Shown: positions 42,911 to 51,242 of the stretch, in pieces
Position numbering within the stretch: the first letter of the stretch is position 1
Layout of the letters: every line of letters starts with the position of its first letter
Source of the DNA: Bacteriovoracaceae bacterium UBA3083
Lineage (GTDB): Bacteria > Bdellovibrionota > Bacteriovoracia > Bacteriovoracales > Bacteriovoracaceae
DNA length: 64,000 bases
NCBI GenBank assembly: GCA_002366565.1
Contig: DFBJ01000007.1
Location: 186,001 to 250,000 of the forward strand
Direction of reading: 5' to 3'
Program-made: the position numbers and the translations under genes
The notes under the pieces: generated by a model
What the model was told of the DNA's origin: nothing
Databases searched by the model: none
What the model saw: the letters and a program-made list of their open reading frames with translations, nothing else

Positions 42911-44527
42911 TTAAGATAAAGGGTAAATGACATCTACAAGGTCTAATCTTGGTGCCATTAAAAGTGTAATACTTCTATGTAAGAGTATAGTAGGTATCTT
43001 ATTTTCTAGCACTAGTACCTTTTTCAACGCTGGGTGATTAATATCTTTTTCTTCAACTCTAGTGGTTTTATGTAATATTCTTTCGAGTCTAGAGATATAT
43101 AACCAACTATGGTCTTGTAGTACTGGAGGTAAATCAGGAAGTATTACTTGGAATCTATCTAGTAATGTTGCCCTTACCTTCTTATGCTTTTCTTTCATAA
43201 ATTGAAATACTAGAAAATAGAATTCACTGATAACTTCCCACTTTGTATCTGCTAGTGCGTCGTGTGCCATTTGAATGTGATGGTAGGCAAGACTAAAGTC
43301 TTTGTGATCAAAAGCTACCTGGGCCATCATGTAGTCTCTAAGGCCAAGTTTAAAATTAAGTGGTGATGACTTTAGCTTTTTACTTTTTAGCTTTATAAGT
43401 GGTCCATTCCAGATATTAGAGTGTTCTTCATAATTTCCGACGAAGACCTTAGGTGCTTCCCCAGCAATTGAAAGAGCTCTACCTTTACTTGGATTCATTG
43501 TTAATACTTGAACAGAAGAAGGAGTTAGTGTATCTAGGCACCAATTGTCTCCAAGATGTGTGGATTCTTTTCTTGGTGTCCCCATTGAGATGAGCACATC
43601 TAAATCTATGAGCTTTTTCTTTTTTAAAAGTTGTTTGATTTTTTCATGACCAGAGCATGCTCTCATTTGGTTATGTGGAGCAATGGCATATGGGTGATAA
43701 TCTTCAGTATTTAGATCTTTACTTATAATATCATTGTTAAAGTATGTAATTTCACCCTTAGAGATTTTTCCTGTTTTATATTCAAGTTTATCGCCCATAA
43801 GGTCAGCACTTAACCATCTCCCGTCTGGGAAAGTCATATTGAAACACCATGTAGTGATTCCCTCTGCTTTCTTGAGGATAGAGATAGCATCTTCTAGTGT
43901 TTGTGTATTAAAAATAAGTTCATTTCCAATATCAAATACTGAACGTCCACTAATATTTAAAATATCTGTGAACTTTTGATGTAATGCTAGAGTTACTCCG
44001 AATTCATTCATTGAACTAATACTAGGGAACGGGAAACCTGTACTTGCAAATGAGTATACTTTCGGAAGGTCTGGAAAATCATAGAGTATAGTTCTCTCGT
44101 ATTTATCAAAGCTACTGACTAATGGAAAATCTAGAATTCTTCCATGAGTAGGGCTCTCTTCTTTATCATCCCAAAAAAAGAAAGTTGAACAACCAATCAT
44201 TGAGCTACTGAGAGAAGGCATCCACTTACTTAGGCATGAACTTAACTCAGGTAATAGGAGAGTGAAGACTAACTCTTTGGAGGAGATGTCTAATCCTTGT
44301 GAATAGTTTTCAAGCCATAGTTTATAAGTAGTATTTTTTTCTTGCTGATGATCAAAAAAGTTTGCTGCTAATTCTTGAAGTATTTTGTCTATCTTTGGGA
44401 TTCCTAAAGATAGGACTGTCTGCATATGATTCAAAAGAAAAGAATGCCCATCGCGATCTTTTACACCAAGTTGGTAAAAGCTTTCTTCAGCACTTCCGAT
44501 AAGTTTAACAAGCTTAATTGGTTCCAT
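42911..44527 (-). CDS. NTN hydrolase of the C45 (acyl-CoA:6-APA acyltransferase-like) type
   Basis: 538 aa, no signal peptide. After ~112 residues comes GCSTFFFWDD with Cys113, the place of the autocatalytically exposed nucleophile in C45 enzymes, then THGRILDFPL and a core with SFASTGFPFPSISSMNEFGVTLALH, which match the C45/choloylglycine-hydrolase-like fold (usual features: G-C-(S/T), R-x-x-D, G-x-x-G-x-N). A C-terminal helical extension (about 380-538) is not part of that fold. Such enzymes process amide bonds of acylated amino compounds, and cleavage before Cys113 is expected. The start lies only 21 bp from the divergent small membrane protein gene. Substrate unknown. Confidence 0.7.
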   Translation of the reverse strand: MEPIKLVKLIGSAEESFYQLGVKDRDGHSFLLNHMQTVLSLGIPKIDKILQELAANFFDHQQEKNTTYKLWLENYSQGLDISSKELVFTLLLPELSSCLSKWMPSLSSSMIGCSTFFFWDDKEESPTHGRILDFPLVSSFDKYERTILYDFPDLPKVYSFASTGFPFPSISSMNEFGVTLALHQKFTDILNISGRSVFDIGNELIFNTQTLEDAISILKKAEGITTWCFNMTFPDGRWLSADLMGDKLEYKTGKISKGEITYFNNDIISKDLNTEDYHPYAIAPHNQMRACSGHEKIKQLLKKKKLIDLDVLISMGTPRKESTHLGDNWCLDTLTPSSVQVLTMNPSKGRALSIAGEAPKVFVGNYEEHSNIWNGPLIKLKSKKLKSSPLNFKLGLRDYMMAQVAFDHKDFSLAYHHIQMAHDALADTKWEVISEFYFLVFQFMKEKHKKVRATLLDRFQVILPDLPPVLQDHSWLYISRLERILHKTTRVEEKDINHPALKKVLVLENKIPTILLHRSITLLMAPRLDLVDVIYPLS

Positions 44528-44548
44528 CTGTGACCTAAGGAGGATTAA

Positions 44549-44770
44549 ATGGATATTTTAACTGTTTTTAACGATCCAAGCAATCAAACTATGCAAATTG
44601 TTTTCTTAGCTTTTGCTGTTGTGAGACTGTATTTAGAAGTCATAGGTTTTAAGTTTGAAAGATTGCCTATAACTTCTAAAATGGGAGATGGAAAAGGATT
44701 CCATCGCACAGGACTTTATTTTAGTATTGGTTATATCTTATTTACAGCACCGGGGCTTCTAATGGCTTAA
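44549..44770 (+). CDS. Small membrane protein, 73 aa
   Basis: 73 aa with two hydrophobic segments (VFLAFAVVRLYLEVIGF at ~18-34 and LYFSIGYILFTAPGLLM at ~56-72) joined by a basic loop with KMGDGKGFHRTG. Excellent AGGAGG ribosome binding site. The promoter must lie inside the divergent NTN-hydrolase gene since only 21 bp separate the starts. Its last 29 bases overlap the convergent App1-like gene. Unknown function; clearly translated on start-signal grounds. Confidence 0.6.
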   Translation: MDILTVFNDPSNQTMQIVFLAFAVVRLYLEVIGFKFERLPITSKMGDGKGFHRTGLYFSIGYILFTAPGLLMA

Positions 44771-45845
44771 TAGCTTTTGGAATTCCATCATATAATTCTA
44801 TAACATTATTATCTAACTTTAATACAGGGTTGATGGAAATCTCTTTTTCATTGGCCTTTTTTCTTATGTAAATCTTTACATGACATTTTTCTTCTCTAGC
44901 TGAAATCATAGATCCAAGCTGATAGAACTTACTTAATACTTGAGAGTTTTGCTTTCTGTTAAATTGAAATGATGGATCTTTCTTTAACGAGTTCCATAGC
45001 TTCCAAGGCTCTATTTCTTTATTGAGAACTTTATAAAGAGTTAAATAAATTATTGGGTCTGACTCAAAATTATCTCCCATCAGAACGAGTTCATCTGGGA
45101 CACCTGTCATCATGAGAATATCTAAGAGGTGGTTTAGCTTATAGAGGCCTTGAATTTTTAAATCTTTTGGAGTGAGCTCCCCTTCAATTAGTGAAAATAT
45201 TCTTCTGTAGTCTTTTAAGAATATCCCAGCTGTAAATACTTTATTCTGATAGAGCCAATCCCTCATTGAATCTTCATAGAAATGAGGAGATGCTGAAAGT
45301 ATGAATGGTTGGTACCCATCGCTAATATAATTAGTGAATAGATCAAGTGATTTAGTGACAGTAGGAAATGATGATAATGGCTTTGTTAAAGAGTTATATA
45401 CTTCTTTTGTACTTGAATACTTTGTATCAACTAAAGTCTTATCAAAATCACAGATAATTAATTTCTTATGTCCTTCGATAACAATAGGAATAAAACTTCC
45501 AAGGTGTATTTGAAGTCCATTGTTCTTCTTTACTTCATAGGCTTGAAAAACTGTTATGTTTTTTCGCTCACCGTTTAAAGGGATTTTAAAGTTAAAGTTA
45601 CCGAAGTTATCAGAGTCATAAGTTTTTTTGAAGACTTGCTCTTTTTCCTCGTTAAGTCCTATAAGCCTTATTCTAAACTGTGAAGATCTTAGTAGTCTAA
45701 AGTCTTGAATTGGAAACTTAGGTGTGAATGATGAGAGATCTACTACTGCAGGACCTCTCCATTCTTTCATCGTACATGATGCTTTAACCGATATATAATC
45801 GTCAGTTTTAATGGCCAAAAAATGTACAAGGTTAGGTCTTTTCAT
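44742..45845 (-). CDS. App1-like HAD phosphatase (phosphatidate phosphatase family fold)
   Basis: 367 aa, no signal peptide. An N-terminal ~120-residue beta domain (GPAVVDLSSF..., LLRSSQFRIRLIGLNEE) precedes a HAD-like catalytic domain: CDFDKTLVDT with Asp133 and Asp135 as nucleophile and acid/base, PFILSASPHFYED with the Ser of motif II, then a lysine motif and GDNFESDPIIY. This DxDxT / SASP / GDNxxxD pattern is that of the App1/LNS2 phosphatidate-phosphatase family, also found in other bacteria. A lipid-phosphate substrate is a family-based inference. It overlaps the small membrane protein gene by 29 bp on the opposite strand. Confidence 0.75.
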   Translation of the reverse strand: MKRPNLVHFLAIKTDDYISVKASCTMKEWRGPAVVDLSSFTPKFPIQDFRLLRSSQFRIRLIGLNEEKEQVFKKTYDSDNFGNFNFKIPLNGERKNITVFQAYEVKKNNGLQIHLGSFIPIVIEGHKKLIICDFDKTLVDTKYSSTKEVYNSLTKPLSSFPTVTKSLDLFTNYISDGYQPFILSASPHFYEDSMRDWLYQNKVFTAGIFLKDYRRIFSLIEGELTPKDLKIQGLYKLNHLLDILMMTGVPDELVLMGDNFESDPIIYLTLYKVLNKEIEPWKLWNSLKKDPSFQFNRKQNSQVLSKFYQLGSMISAREEKCHVKIYIRKKANEKEISINPVLKLDNNVIELYDGIPKAIKPLEAPVL

Positions 45846-45903
45846 AATATATCTTCTCAGTAATAATATAGTCTTGCTAGTATTTTAAGATAAAGGTTAA
45901 GAA

Positions 45904-46638
45904 ATGCAAATACATATGCCCAACGAAATATTTATAGAGCTTATTGGTCCCGTTAACTTTTATATTGGAATGGGGATTCAAATTCTCACTGCGTTACTTC
46001 TAGGAGGCCTTGTTGGACTTGACCGTGAGCGTAAGATGAAGTCTGCCGGGATTAAAACTAACGTTCTTATCTGCCTTGGTGCATGTCTTTATACTGCTAT
46101 TTCACTTATTTTAGTAACAGAGAGCTCAAATACAGATATTTCAAGGATTCCCGCTCAAATTGTAAGTGGTATTGGTTTTCTTGGTGCCGGTGCAATTATA
46201 CAAAGTAGAGGGCACGTTATTGGTCTAACTACTGCAGCTACAATTTGGGTTGTTGCAGCAATTGGACTTACTATTGGTGCTGGTTACCCATTTGTAGCAA
46301 TCCTATTCACATTAACAATCCTAATTATCTTAAAGTTACTAAACCCAATTTATAACTTCATTATGCTTGAAAAAGATAATAAGCCTTACCATATTGAAAT
46401 TCTTTCTCATGGACGTGTTAAGCAACAAGTAAAACAAATGATTCTTCATGAAGTTAATGACATTAGTCAATTAAGTGAAGAGGTTGTTAATGTTGAGACA
46501 GATGAAAGAATATTACATGCTTATATTTCTATTCATCCATCAAGAATGAAGTTTCTTAATAAAGAACTTAAGGCCATTTTAAAGGTTGAGAAAGTTAACT
46601 TCTATATAACTGATTATGATCCGACAAACGATGACTAG
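45904..46638 (+). CDS. MgtC/SapB family membrane protein
   Basis: 244 aa. Four to five N-terminal membrane helices carry the family motifs LLLGGLVGLDRERKMKSAGIKTN, PAQIVSGIGFLGAGAII and LTTAATIWVVAAIGLTIGAG. The C-terminal ~90 residues form a soluble ACT-like domain as in full-length MgtC. In other bacteria such proteins help growth at low Mg2+ and survival in hosts, partly by affecting the F-ATPase; the role here is not known. AAAGG precedes the start. Its stop overlaps the Hsp20-like gene stop (CTAG). Confidence 0.88.
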   Translation: MQIHMPNEIFIELIGPVNFYIGMGIQILTALLLGGLVGLDRERKMKSAGIKTNVLICLGACLYTAISLILVTESSNTDISRIPAQIVSGIGFLGAGAIIQSRGHVIGLTTAATIWVVAAIGLTIGAGYPFVAILFTLTILIILKLLNPIYNFIMLEKDNKPYHIEILSHGRVKQQVKQMILHEVNDISQLSEEVVNVETDERILHAYISIHPSRMKFLNKELKAILKVEKVNFYITDYDPTNDD

Positions 46639-47810
46639 AGTGTAGCCACTTTAAAAGTTAATACACCGTCATTGTAACTTTGAGTTACTTCCTTAGAATT
46701 TAGTAGCTCTTCTGTTGGAATCTTCTTAGAAAAGACTTCACTTCTACTAGATTGATTCTTTGTACCATCTTCAGATTCTACAGAGTCTGAAAACTTTCTA
46801 GTCAAAGTTATTGAAAGGCTTCTTCCTTGTGCCGTTAGGCGCACATTTTCTTTTTCGTATTCAGGAACTTCAAGATTGATTTCATAAGCTCCCTCTAGTT
46901 TTGTTATGGTAGGGTCTAAAGCTGTAATAGTGTAAAAACCATTCTCGTCTTTATTTTCAATATTTGCTTTGAACTTCATTTGACTATTTACGAGAGAGTT
47001 AATCTGATTTGTAAATTTATTTTTAATTCTATCAAGAACACTCTGATGCTCTTTCGATATACTGTTATACTTTTCTTTGAAGCTTTTATCTTCTTGTAGA
47101 AGTATATCTTTATGTTGGGCCGTCATGTTTTGCATTTCGGCCATCTGAATATTTTCTAACTCTTTTCGTTGAGCTTTTAACTTATAGTTTTGATCTATAA
47201 GTTCTTTTTCATGTTCCATTACTATGTTTGCATTCTTTCTAGCGTAGTCTTTTTCGGCACTTTTTTGTTGTATCTGATGAACTCTTTCTTGGTTTAGAAG
47301 TTTACGATCATTCTCAATACTTTTTTCATCTGCTTGTATTTTATTTTGAAATGTTGTCTGTGAAACACGCTCTAAGTGTTCGCTCTCAAGTCTTCTGAGA
47401 GTGTCCTGAGTGTTTGTATTGATGTCAGCTGCTATTGAGTTAACCTTTTCAAAAGTATCGTTGTACTTATTCTCATAGGTTGAATTTAGATCTTTGATTT
47501 TTTCTTGATTGAACTTGTTTAGCTTTTCTTGCTCTTTATCTAACTTTTTCTTTGAGTCATCAAAGCTCATTTTGATATTGCTTAGCCTTTCTTGTTTTTG
47601 AACTAATTGCTCAGCAATTTCAGCTTCATTTTGATCTCTGATATCTAGTAACTCAGTCTCTCCATTAAGTCTTTCATTGTACTTTCTTTCGTCATACATT
47701 TTATCGAGACTTTCAATCTCTTTTTCACGAGAAGCAATTAGGTTTCTTTGAGAGTCGTTTAATCTCTCTAGTTGTTTCTTTGAAAAACTTAAGTCACTAT
47801 CTATCTTCAT
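46635..47810 (-). CDS. Coiled-coil protein with C-terminal Hsp20/alpha-crystallin-like domain
   Basis: 391 aa from the ATG at 47810, which overlaps the stop of the upstream gene (ATGA). The longer frame that begins at 47891 runs through the neighbour and is not the true start. Residues ~1-290 are nearly pure charged heptads rich in Lys, Glu, Gln and Asn, a long coiled coil. Residues ~300-391 match an alpha-crystallin domain: YEINLEVPEYEKENVRLTAQGRSLSITLTRK, then FSKKIPTEELLNSKEVTQSYNDGVLTFKV, with the G-V-L motif of Hsp20. Fusion of a small heat-shock domain to a long coiled coil is unusual. No signal peptide. Last gene of a three-gene operon. Confidence 0.65.
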   Translation of the reverse strand: MKIDSDLSFSKKQLERLNDSQRNLIASREKEIESLDKMYDERKYNERLNGETELLDIRDQNEAEIAEQLVQKQERLSNIKMSFDDSKKKLDKEQEKLNKFNQEKIKDLNSTYENKYNDTFEKVNSIAADINTNTQDTLRRLESEHLERVSQTTFQNKIQADEKSIENDRKLLNQERVHQIQQKSAEKDYARKNANIVMEHEKELIDQNYKLKAQRKELENIQMAEMQNMTAQHKDILLQEDKSFKEKYNSISKEHQSVLDRIKNKFTNQINSLVNSQMKFKANIENKDENGFYTITALDPTITKLEGAYEINLEVPEYEKENVRLTAQGRSLSITLTRKFSDSVESEDGTKNQSSRSEVFSKKIPTEELLNSKEVTQSYNDGVLTFKVATL

Positions 47811-48106
47811 TTTTGTGCTAATACTCCAGAGTTTTCTTCGGGACCAGGGCATAACTCTTTTTGATTTCCTGTGTGTCCAACACACATCCATGATCTTAGT
47901 AGATCAACTTTTAAAGAGTTGTTACCTCCATGATAGCTAATATAGCTGACTGGGTCCAATGTTGAAGTTACTAAGTATCCATTTTTATCTATTGGCATTC
48001 TTAACTTAGACTTAACATAATATTGATAAACTCTATATTCAGCATTGGCATAACTTGAAAAAAGTAATGTGATAAATAATATCTTAATGAAGAGTAGGGT
48101 TCTCAT
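47807..48106 (-). CDS. Small exported protein, 99 aa
   Basis: I chose the ATG at 48106 (a TTG one codon upstream is possible) because GGGAG stands eight bases upstream. A signal peptide MRTLLFIKILFITLLFSSYANA is followed by a short mature protein with a YRVYQYYVKS strand and two cysteines (SWMCVGHTG and ELCPGP), possibly paired. The start overlaps the preceding gene by 23 bp and the stop overlaps the next start (ATGA). No family recognised. Confidence 0.55.
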   Translation of the reverse strand: MRTLLFIKILFITLLFSSYANAEYRVYQYYVKSKLRMPIDKNGYLVTSTLDPVSYISYHGGNNSLKVDLLRSWMCVGHTGNQKELCPGPEENSGVLAQK

Positions 48107-48389
48107 CAAGTATTCTCCCTTCTACTAAATTTAAAAATGCTGAAATAAATAAGTTTCTCTCGCTATCATTCATTGAGAAGATAACAGTTTTTTGTCTCTC
48201 AAGAGATCTATGTTCTGAGACTCTTTTTAGGATTTTTTGCGCTTTCTTTTTTTCTACGTCAGTTAGCTTTTTAGCTTGTTCTTTATGTGTATTTATCCAA
48301 GAACTTTCAATGATAGGATAGTGTCCGTGTGTAGCCATTTCTATTAGTGAATTCATTGATGGGGACTTTCTTTGGGTTAAATTGTTCAA
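48084..48389 (-). CDS. Small cytosolic protein, 101 aa, TTG start
   Basis: The TTG at 48389 has a strong AGGAG seven bases upstream; the first ATG (Met12) has none. The protein is helical and basic in the middle (KEQAKKLTDVEKKKAQKILKRVSEHRSLERQK), with SERNLFISAFLNLVEGRIL at the end. No signal peptide, no known family. First gene of the operon with the 99-aa exported protein and the Hsp20-like protein. Function unknown. Confidence 0.55.
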   Translation of the reverse strand: MNNLTQRKSPSMNSLIEMATHGHYPIIESSWINTHKEQAKKLTDVEKKKAQKILKRVSEHRSLERQKTVIFSMNDSERNLFISAFLNLVEGRILDENPTLH

Positions 48390-48550
48390 GCGTTTCTCCT
48401 GTTTAACAATCTCATATAAATCTTATAAAATTACTGGAGGGACATTTAGCGGGTAAGTTTTGCTTTTTGGCTATAATTAACAAAAATCAGCATGTTACGA
48501 AGAAAATAATTATTTTAATTGTGATATTTACTTAGTTTTCACACATATAG

Positions 48551-48580
48551 TTGAAAGGCGTTAGTGTTTATGTGTAAAAT
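48551..48580 (+). promoter_or_regulatory. Sigma-70-type promoter for the 314-aa barrel gene
   Basis: TTGAAA (48551-48556) and TAAAAT (48575-48580) with an 18-bp spacer, in the 250-bp divergent region. The leader also has a 6-bp hairpin TGAGCT/AGCTCA (48595-48600, 48608-48613). Confidence 0.55.
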
Positions 48581-48639
48581 AGTAGAGAATTATGTGAGCT
48601 TATGAAGAGCTCAACTCATTTTACTCAAGGAAGATAGAA

Positions 48640-49584
48640 ATGGTCAGGTATTTAGTCTCTCTAATATCTCTTACATTAACTTTAAATACTTTTGCACTTG
48701 TTGATTATTCACAGTCTGAAACCTCTTCAGTTCGCCCTAAACCACGTGCGAGGGCCCCTAGAAAAGCATCAGGAATGATACAAAGAAGTGCACCAACAAA
48801 ATCAACAAGCGGAAGTGGATCAACTATTTTTGGTGGTGATTTTGAGCTTCAAGCTTTATATGATCATCAGTCTATTAGTGAAAGTCAGACTTCTGGTGAT
48901 TTTCAAAAATTAACTCTATCAGGACATTTTCAAACACAATACAATCTTTATATGGATTTCTCATATTGGGCAGCAACTTCTGAGTTAAAAAATAGTGAAG
49001 GAGAAGATGAGTCTTTAGAGAATGAGAATGGTAGATTGAAGTTCATTCTTGGTTTCAATTGGCTACGTTTTGGTAGTGCTCAGGAAATGGCTACGGTCGA
49101 CCTTTATGGTGGAGCCTTATTTAAAGGAAGTGGTGGCGTTGCAAGTACTAGGACTGATAAAGTTATCGGTGTTGAGACTTCAAAAAGATTTTACAACTTC
49201 GCTCTAGCTCTTGGTTATGAATACCACATTACTGGTACTCCTAGTGCAGAAAGTGAAAGTGCTATCGGAAATATTAATATACTCAAAACATCATTAGGGT
49301 GGATGGTATCAAATGATATTAGTTTTACACTAGAAGGTGGAATGGTTAAGCTTGCCAGCAATGACAATCCAGACAGAGTGAATAAAATTGATGAAGAAGT
49401 AGAATTTTCATATGTTAGGCCTACTGTAATTTTAGGTCTTTCTCCAAATGTAGGCCTAGAGATGGGTGGAGTATTTAGAACAAGACGTGCTCAAAACACA
49501 AACTCTCTTGTAAGTGCTAAACTTTGGAATATTCCAGGAGCGTATGGTAACTCACTTTTTGCTGGTTTAAAAATTACAATCTAA
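48640..49584 (+). CDS. Outer-membrane beta-barrel-like protein, 314 aa
   Basis: A signal peptide MVRYLVSLISLTLTLNTFA is followed by a basic, Pro/Ser-rich stretch (VRPKPRARAPRKASG) and then repeated amphipathic strands (DFELQALYDHQS, KLTLSGHFQTQYNLYMDFSYW, KFILGFNWLRF, ATVDLYGGALFKG, FALALGYEYH, SLGWMVSNDISFTLEGGM, VRPTVILGLSPNVGLEMGGVF), closing on SLFAGLKITI. This is the pattern of an outer-membrane barrel of about 10-12 strands. AAGGAAG ribosome binding site. Seven bp before the zinc-ribbon gene, so co-transcribed with it. Specific function unknown. Confidence 0.7.
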   Translation: MVRYLVSLISLTLTLNTFALVDYSQSETSSVRPKPRARAPRKASGMIQRSAPTKSTSGSGSTIFGGDFELQALYDHQSISESQTSGDFQKLTLSGHFQTQYNLYMDFSYWAATSELKNSEGEDESLENENGRLKFILGFNWLRFGSAQEMATVDLYGGALFKGSGGVASTRTDKVIGVETSKRFYNFALALGYEYHITGTPSAESESAIGNINILKTSLGWMVSNDISFTLEGGMVKLASNDNPDRVNKIDEEVEFSYVRPTVILGLSPNVGLEMGGVFRTRRAQNTNSLVSAKLWNIPGAYGNSLFAGLKITI

Positions 49585-49591
49585 GGATAAT

Positions 49592-50473
49592 ATGAGCTTT
49601 AAAAAAGACTTCTATTTTTGCTATGAATGCAAAAATCATGTCGAAAATTTAGAAGACTTACTCTTTGTTGAAGCTGATACTTCAAGATCTTTTTGTTCCG
49701 AAAAGTGTATTGAGGCTTACTTTACTCCAATCACAAATTTCTATGAATCTATAGAAAAGAAATTAAGAAAAAAATATGCTGTAGAAACTGAAGAGTGCTT
49801 AGAGTTTTTATCGGATGTTACAATTATGGAGAAGTCTATGACAGCTCCTGATGAAATTTGGCATTACGAAAATTCTATAAATGAAAATATATATACATTT
49901 ATAAATAAGGTTTCAATTAAAGAAGAGCGACCTTTTTATGTAATTATTCTATGTACTATCTATGATACTTACCCAGGCTATGTTCTACTTTCCACGATAA
50001 CGGAGAGTAAATTCCTAATGGAAGAGTTTCGTATTGGAGAGGAAGTCAACCTTGCTGAACACTTTAGTGACGACCAAGAAGTAGAAGGCATAGATATTTC
50101 AACTGATGAAGTTGAAAGTATTGAACAGAAAAAATCTGAAATTTTAGCGAGCCATATAGAGCTTCATTCTCCGGCTGATATTCCAGTAGAGAGCTATGAG
50201 CTGTATGATGAATATATTGAAGCGACAATGGATAGTCCGGATGAAATCTTTAAAAATAAGGATAAGGCCGGAGATACTATTTATACCTACATTAAAGCAT
50301 TTGATAAGGACGGAGTTTCGTTCTTCTATTTTGTTCTTTGTATGAGAATTGATTCAGCTTCAGAAGATGCTCAAGAATTAATCATTCCAATCCTAAATTT
50401 CCCAACAGTTGATGGCGATCTTTATAAAAGTTACCATCAAGGAGAGCAAGTCTCTGGTGCTCTTAAAAATTAA
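49592..50473 (+). CDS. Zinc-ribbon protein with a duplicated domain, 293 aa
   Basis: The N-terminus has CYEC (Cys10, Cys13) and CSEKC (Cys35, Cys39), a four-Cys zinc-binding unit of TRASH/MYM type. It is followed by two copies of one domain: residues ~83-155 with APDEIWHYEN, NIYTFINKV, FYVIILC and GEEV, and ~214-290 with SPDEIFKNKD, TIYTYIKAF, FYFVLC and GEQV. An acidic linker separates them. The repeated pattern (PDEI then a strand-rich ~60 residues) resembles PBECR-type ribonuclease-fold domains, but I could not confirm catalytic residues. Cytosolic. Co-transcribed with the barrel gene; its stop overlaps the convergent lipoprotein gene (TTAA). Confidence 0.6.
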   Translation: MSFKKDFYFCYECKNHVENLEDLLFVEADTSRSFCSEKCIEAYFTPITNFYESIEKKLRKKYAVETEECLEFLSDVTIMEKSMTAPDEIWHYENSINENIYTFINKVSIKEERPFYVIILCTIYDTYPGYVLLSTITESKFLMEEFRIGEEVNLAEHFSDDQEVEGIDISTDEVESIEQKKSEILASHIELHSPADIPVESYELYDEYIEATMDSPDEIFKNKDKAGDTIYTYIKAFDKDGVSFFYFVLCMRIDSASEDAQELIIPILNFPTVDGDLYKSYHQGEQVSGALKN

Positions 50474-51135
50474 AAGACCTTAAAGACATACTGGCCAACA
50501 CTTTTGAAGGCTGAGCAGTAAGAAGAATCATTGTATTGATCTAAAAACTGAGAACAGTAAATATAGGCATCAGGAGATAGAACATATTGATAGAATGGAG
50601 AAGGGTAGAAATACGCCTTGTCCTTCATAACCATTGCTCCTGTAATAGAGAAATTAGTGTATCCTGTTCTGTTTGTATAAAGAGTCACTTTATAAATTGT
50701 TTTTGAATCAGATATCATTAAACATCTTGGCTCACCAATATAGACAGATGAACTTCCACTATTATGAGTAGGTATGATACAGACTTGAGAGTCTGTTATT
50801 GGTGTCTTAACTTGAATCCAAACATCTTTCTTATTTGTGCTTTGGCAAAGAGTGTATTCTCCAAGGTGTGAGTGACTTTCAGTAAAACCTGAAACGCCAT
50901 CTTCTGACCATGAACAATGAGCAATCTCAGTTGGGATTGTAGACTCATCAGTTGAAGTATCATCTGTAGAACTATCTGAACCTCCTACTGTGACCGTTCC
51001 GGTAGTAGAAGTAGGGTTCGATATATAGGAACCTGTTGTATCGTATGTACTAGATGAATACGCTGTTCTTCTATCCCTTGCGGTATCACAAGAAACAAGA
51101 GTTATAGCAATAAGTAGTAGCGAAATCATTTTCAT
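50470..51135 (-). CDS. Lipoprotein, 221 aa
   Basis: The signal peptide ends in LVSC (Cys16). Residues 20-75 are Ser/Thr/Gly/Asp-rich and low in complexity (SSSTYDTTGSYISNPTSTTGTVTVGG), a flexible tether. The C-terminal ~145 residues contain six cysteines (CSWSED, LCQST, VCIIPT, RCLMIS, YCSQF, YCSAF), probably three disulfides, and form a beta-rich domain. No known family recognised. AGGAAAATAAAT before ATG. Stop shared with the zinc-ribbon gene (TTAA). Confidence 0.65.
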   Translation of the reverse strand: MKMISLLLIAITLVSCDTARDRRTAYSSSTYDTTGSYISNPTSTTGTVTVGGSDSSTDDTSTDESTIPTEIAHCSWSEDGVSGFTESHSHLGEYTLCQSTNKKDVWIQVKTPITDSQVCIIPTHNSGSSSVYIGEPRCLMISDSKTIYKVTLYTNRTGYTNFSITGAMVMKDKAYFYPSPFYQYVLSPDAYIYCSQFLDQYNDSSYCSAFKSVGQYVFKVF

Positions 51136-51242
51136 ATTTATTTTCCTAAGATAAAATCAAACCTCATCTATCTTATCGAATATTATACAAAAAATTTTAG
51201 GATTTTTCTTCAGTTTACGCATAAGTTGCCGAAAAGTCGTGT

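Noticed and set aside
47811..47891. Longer N-terminus for the Hsp20-like protein
   Set aside because: The extra codons lie within the 99-aa gene in another frame; the ATGA overlap at 47807-47810 is the natural start.
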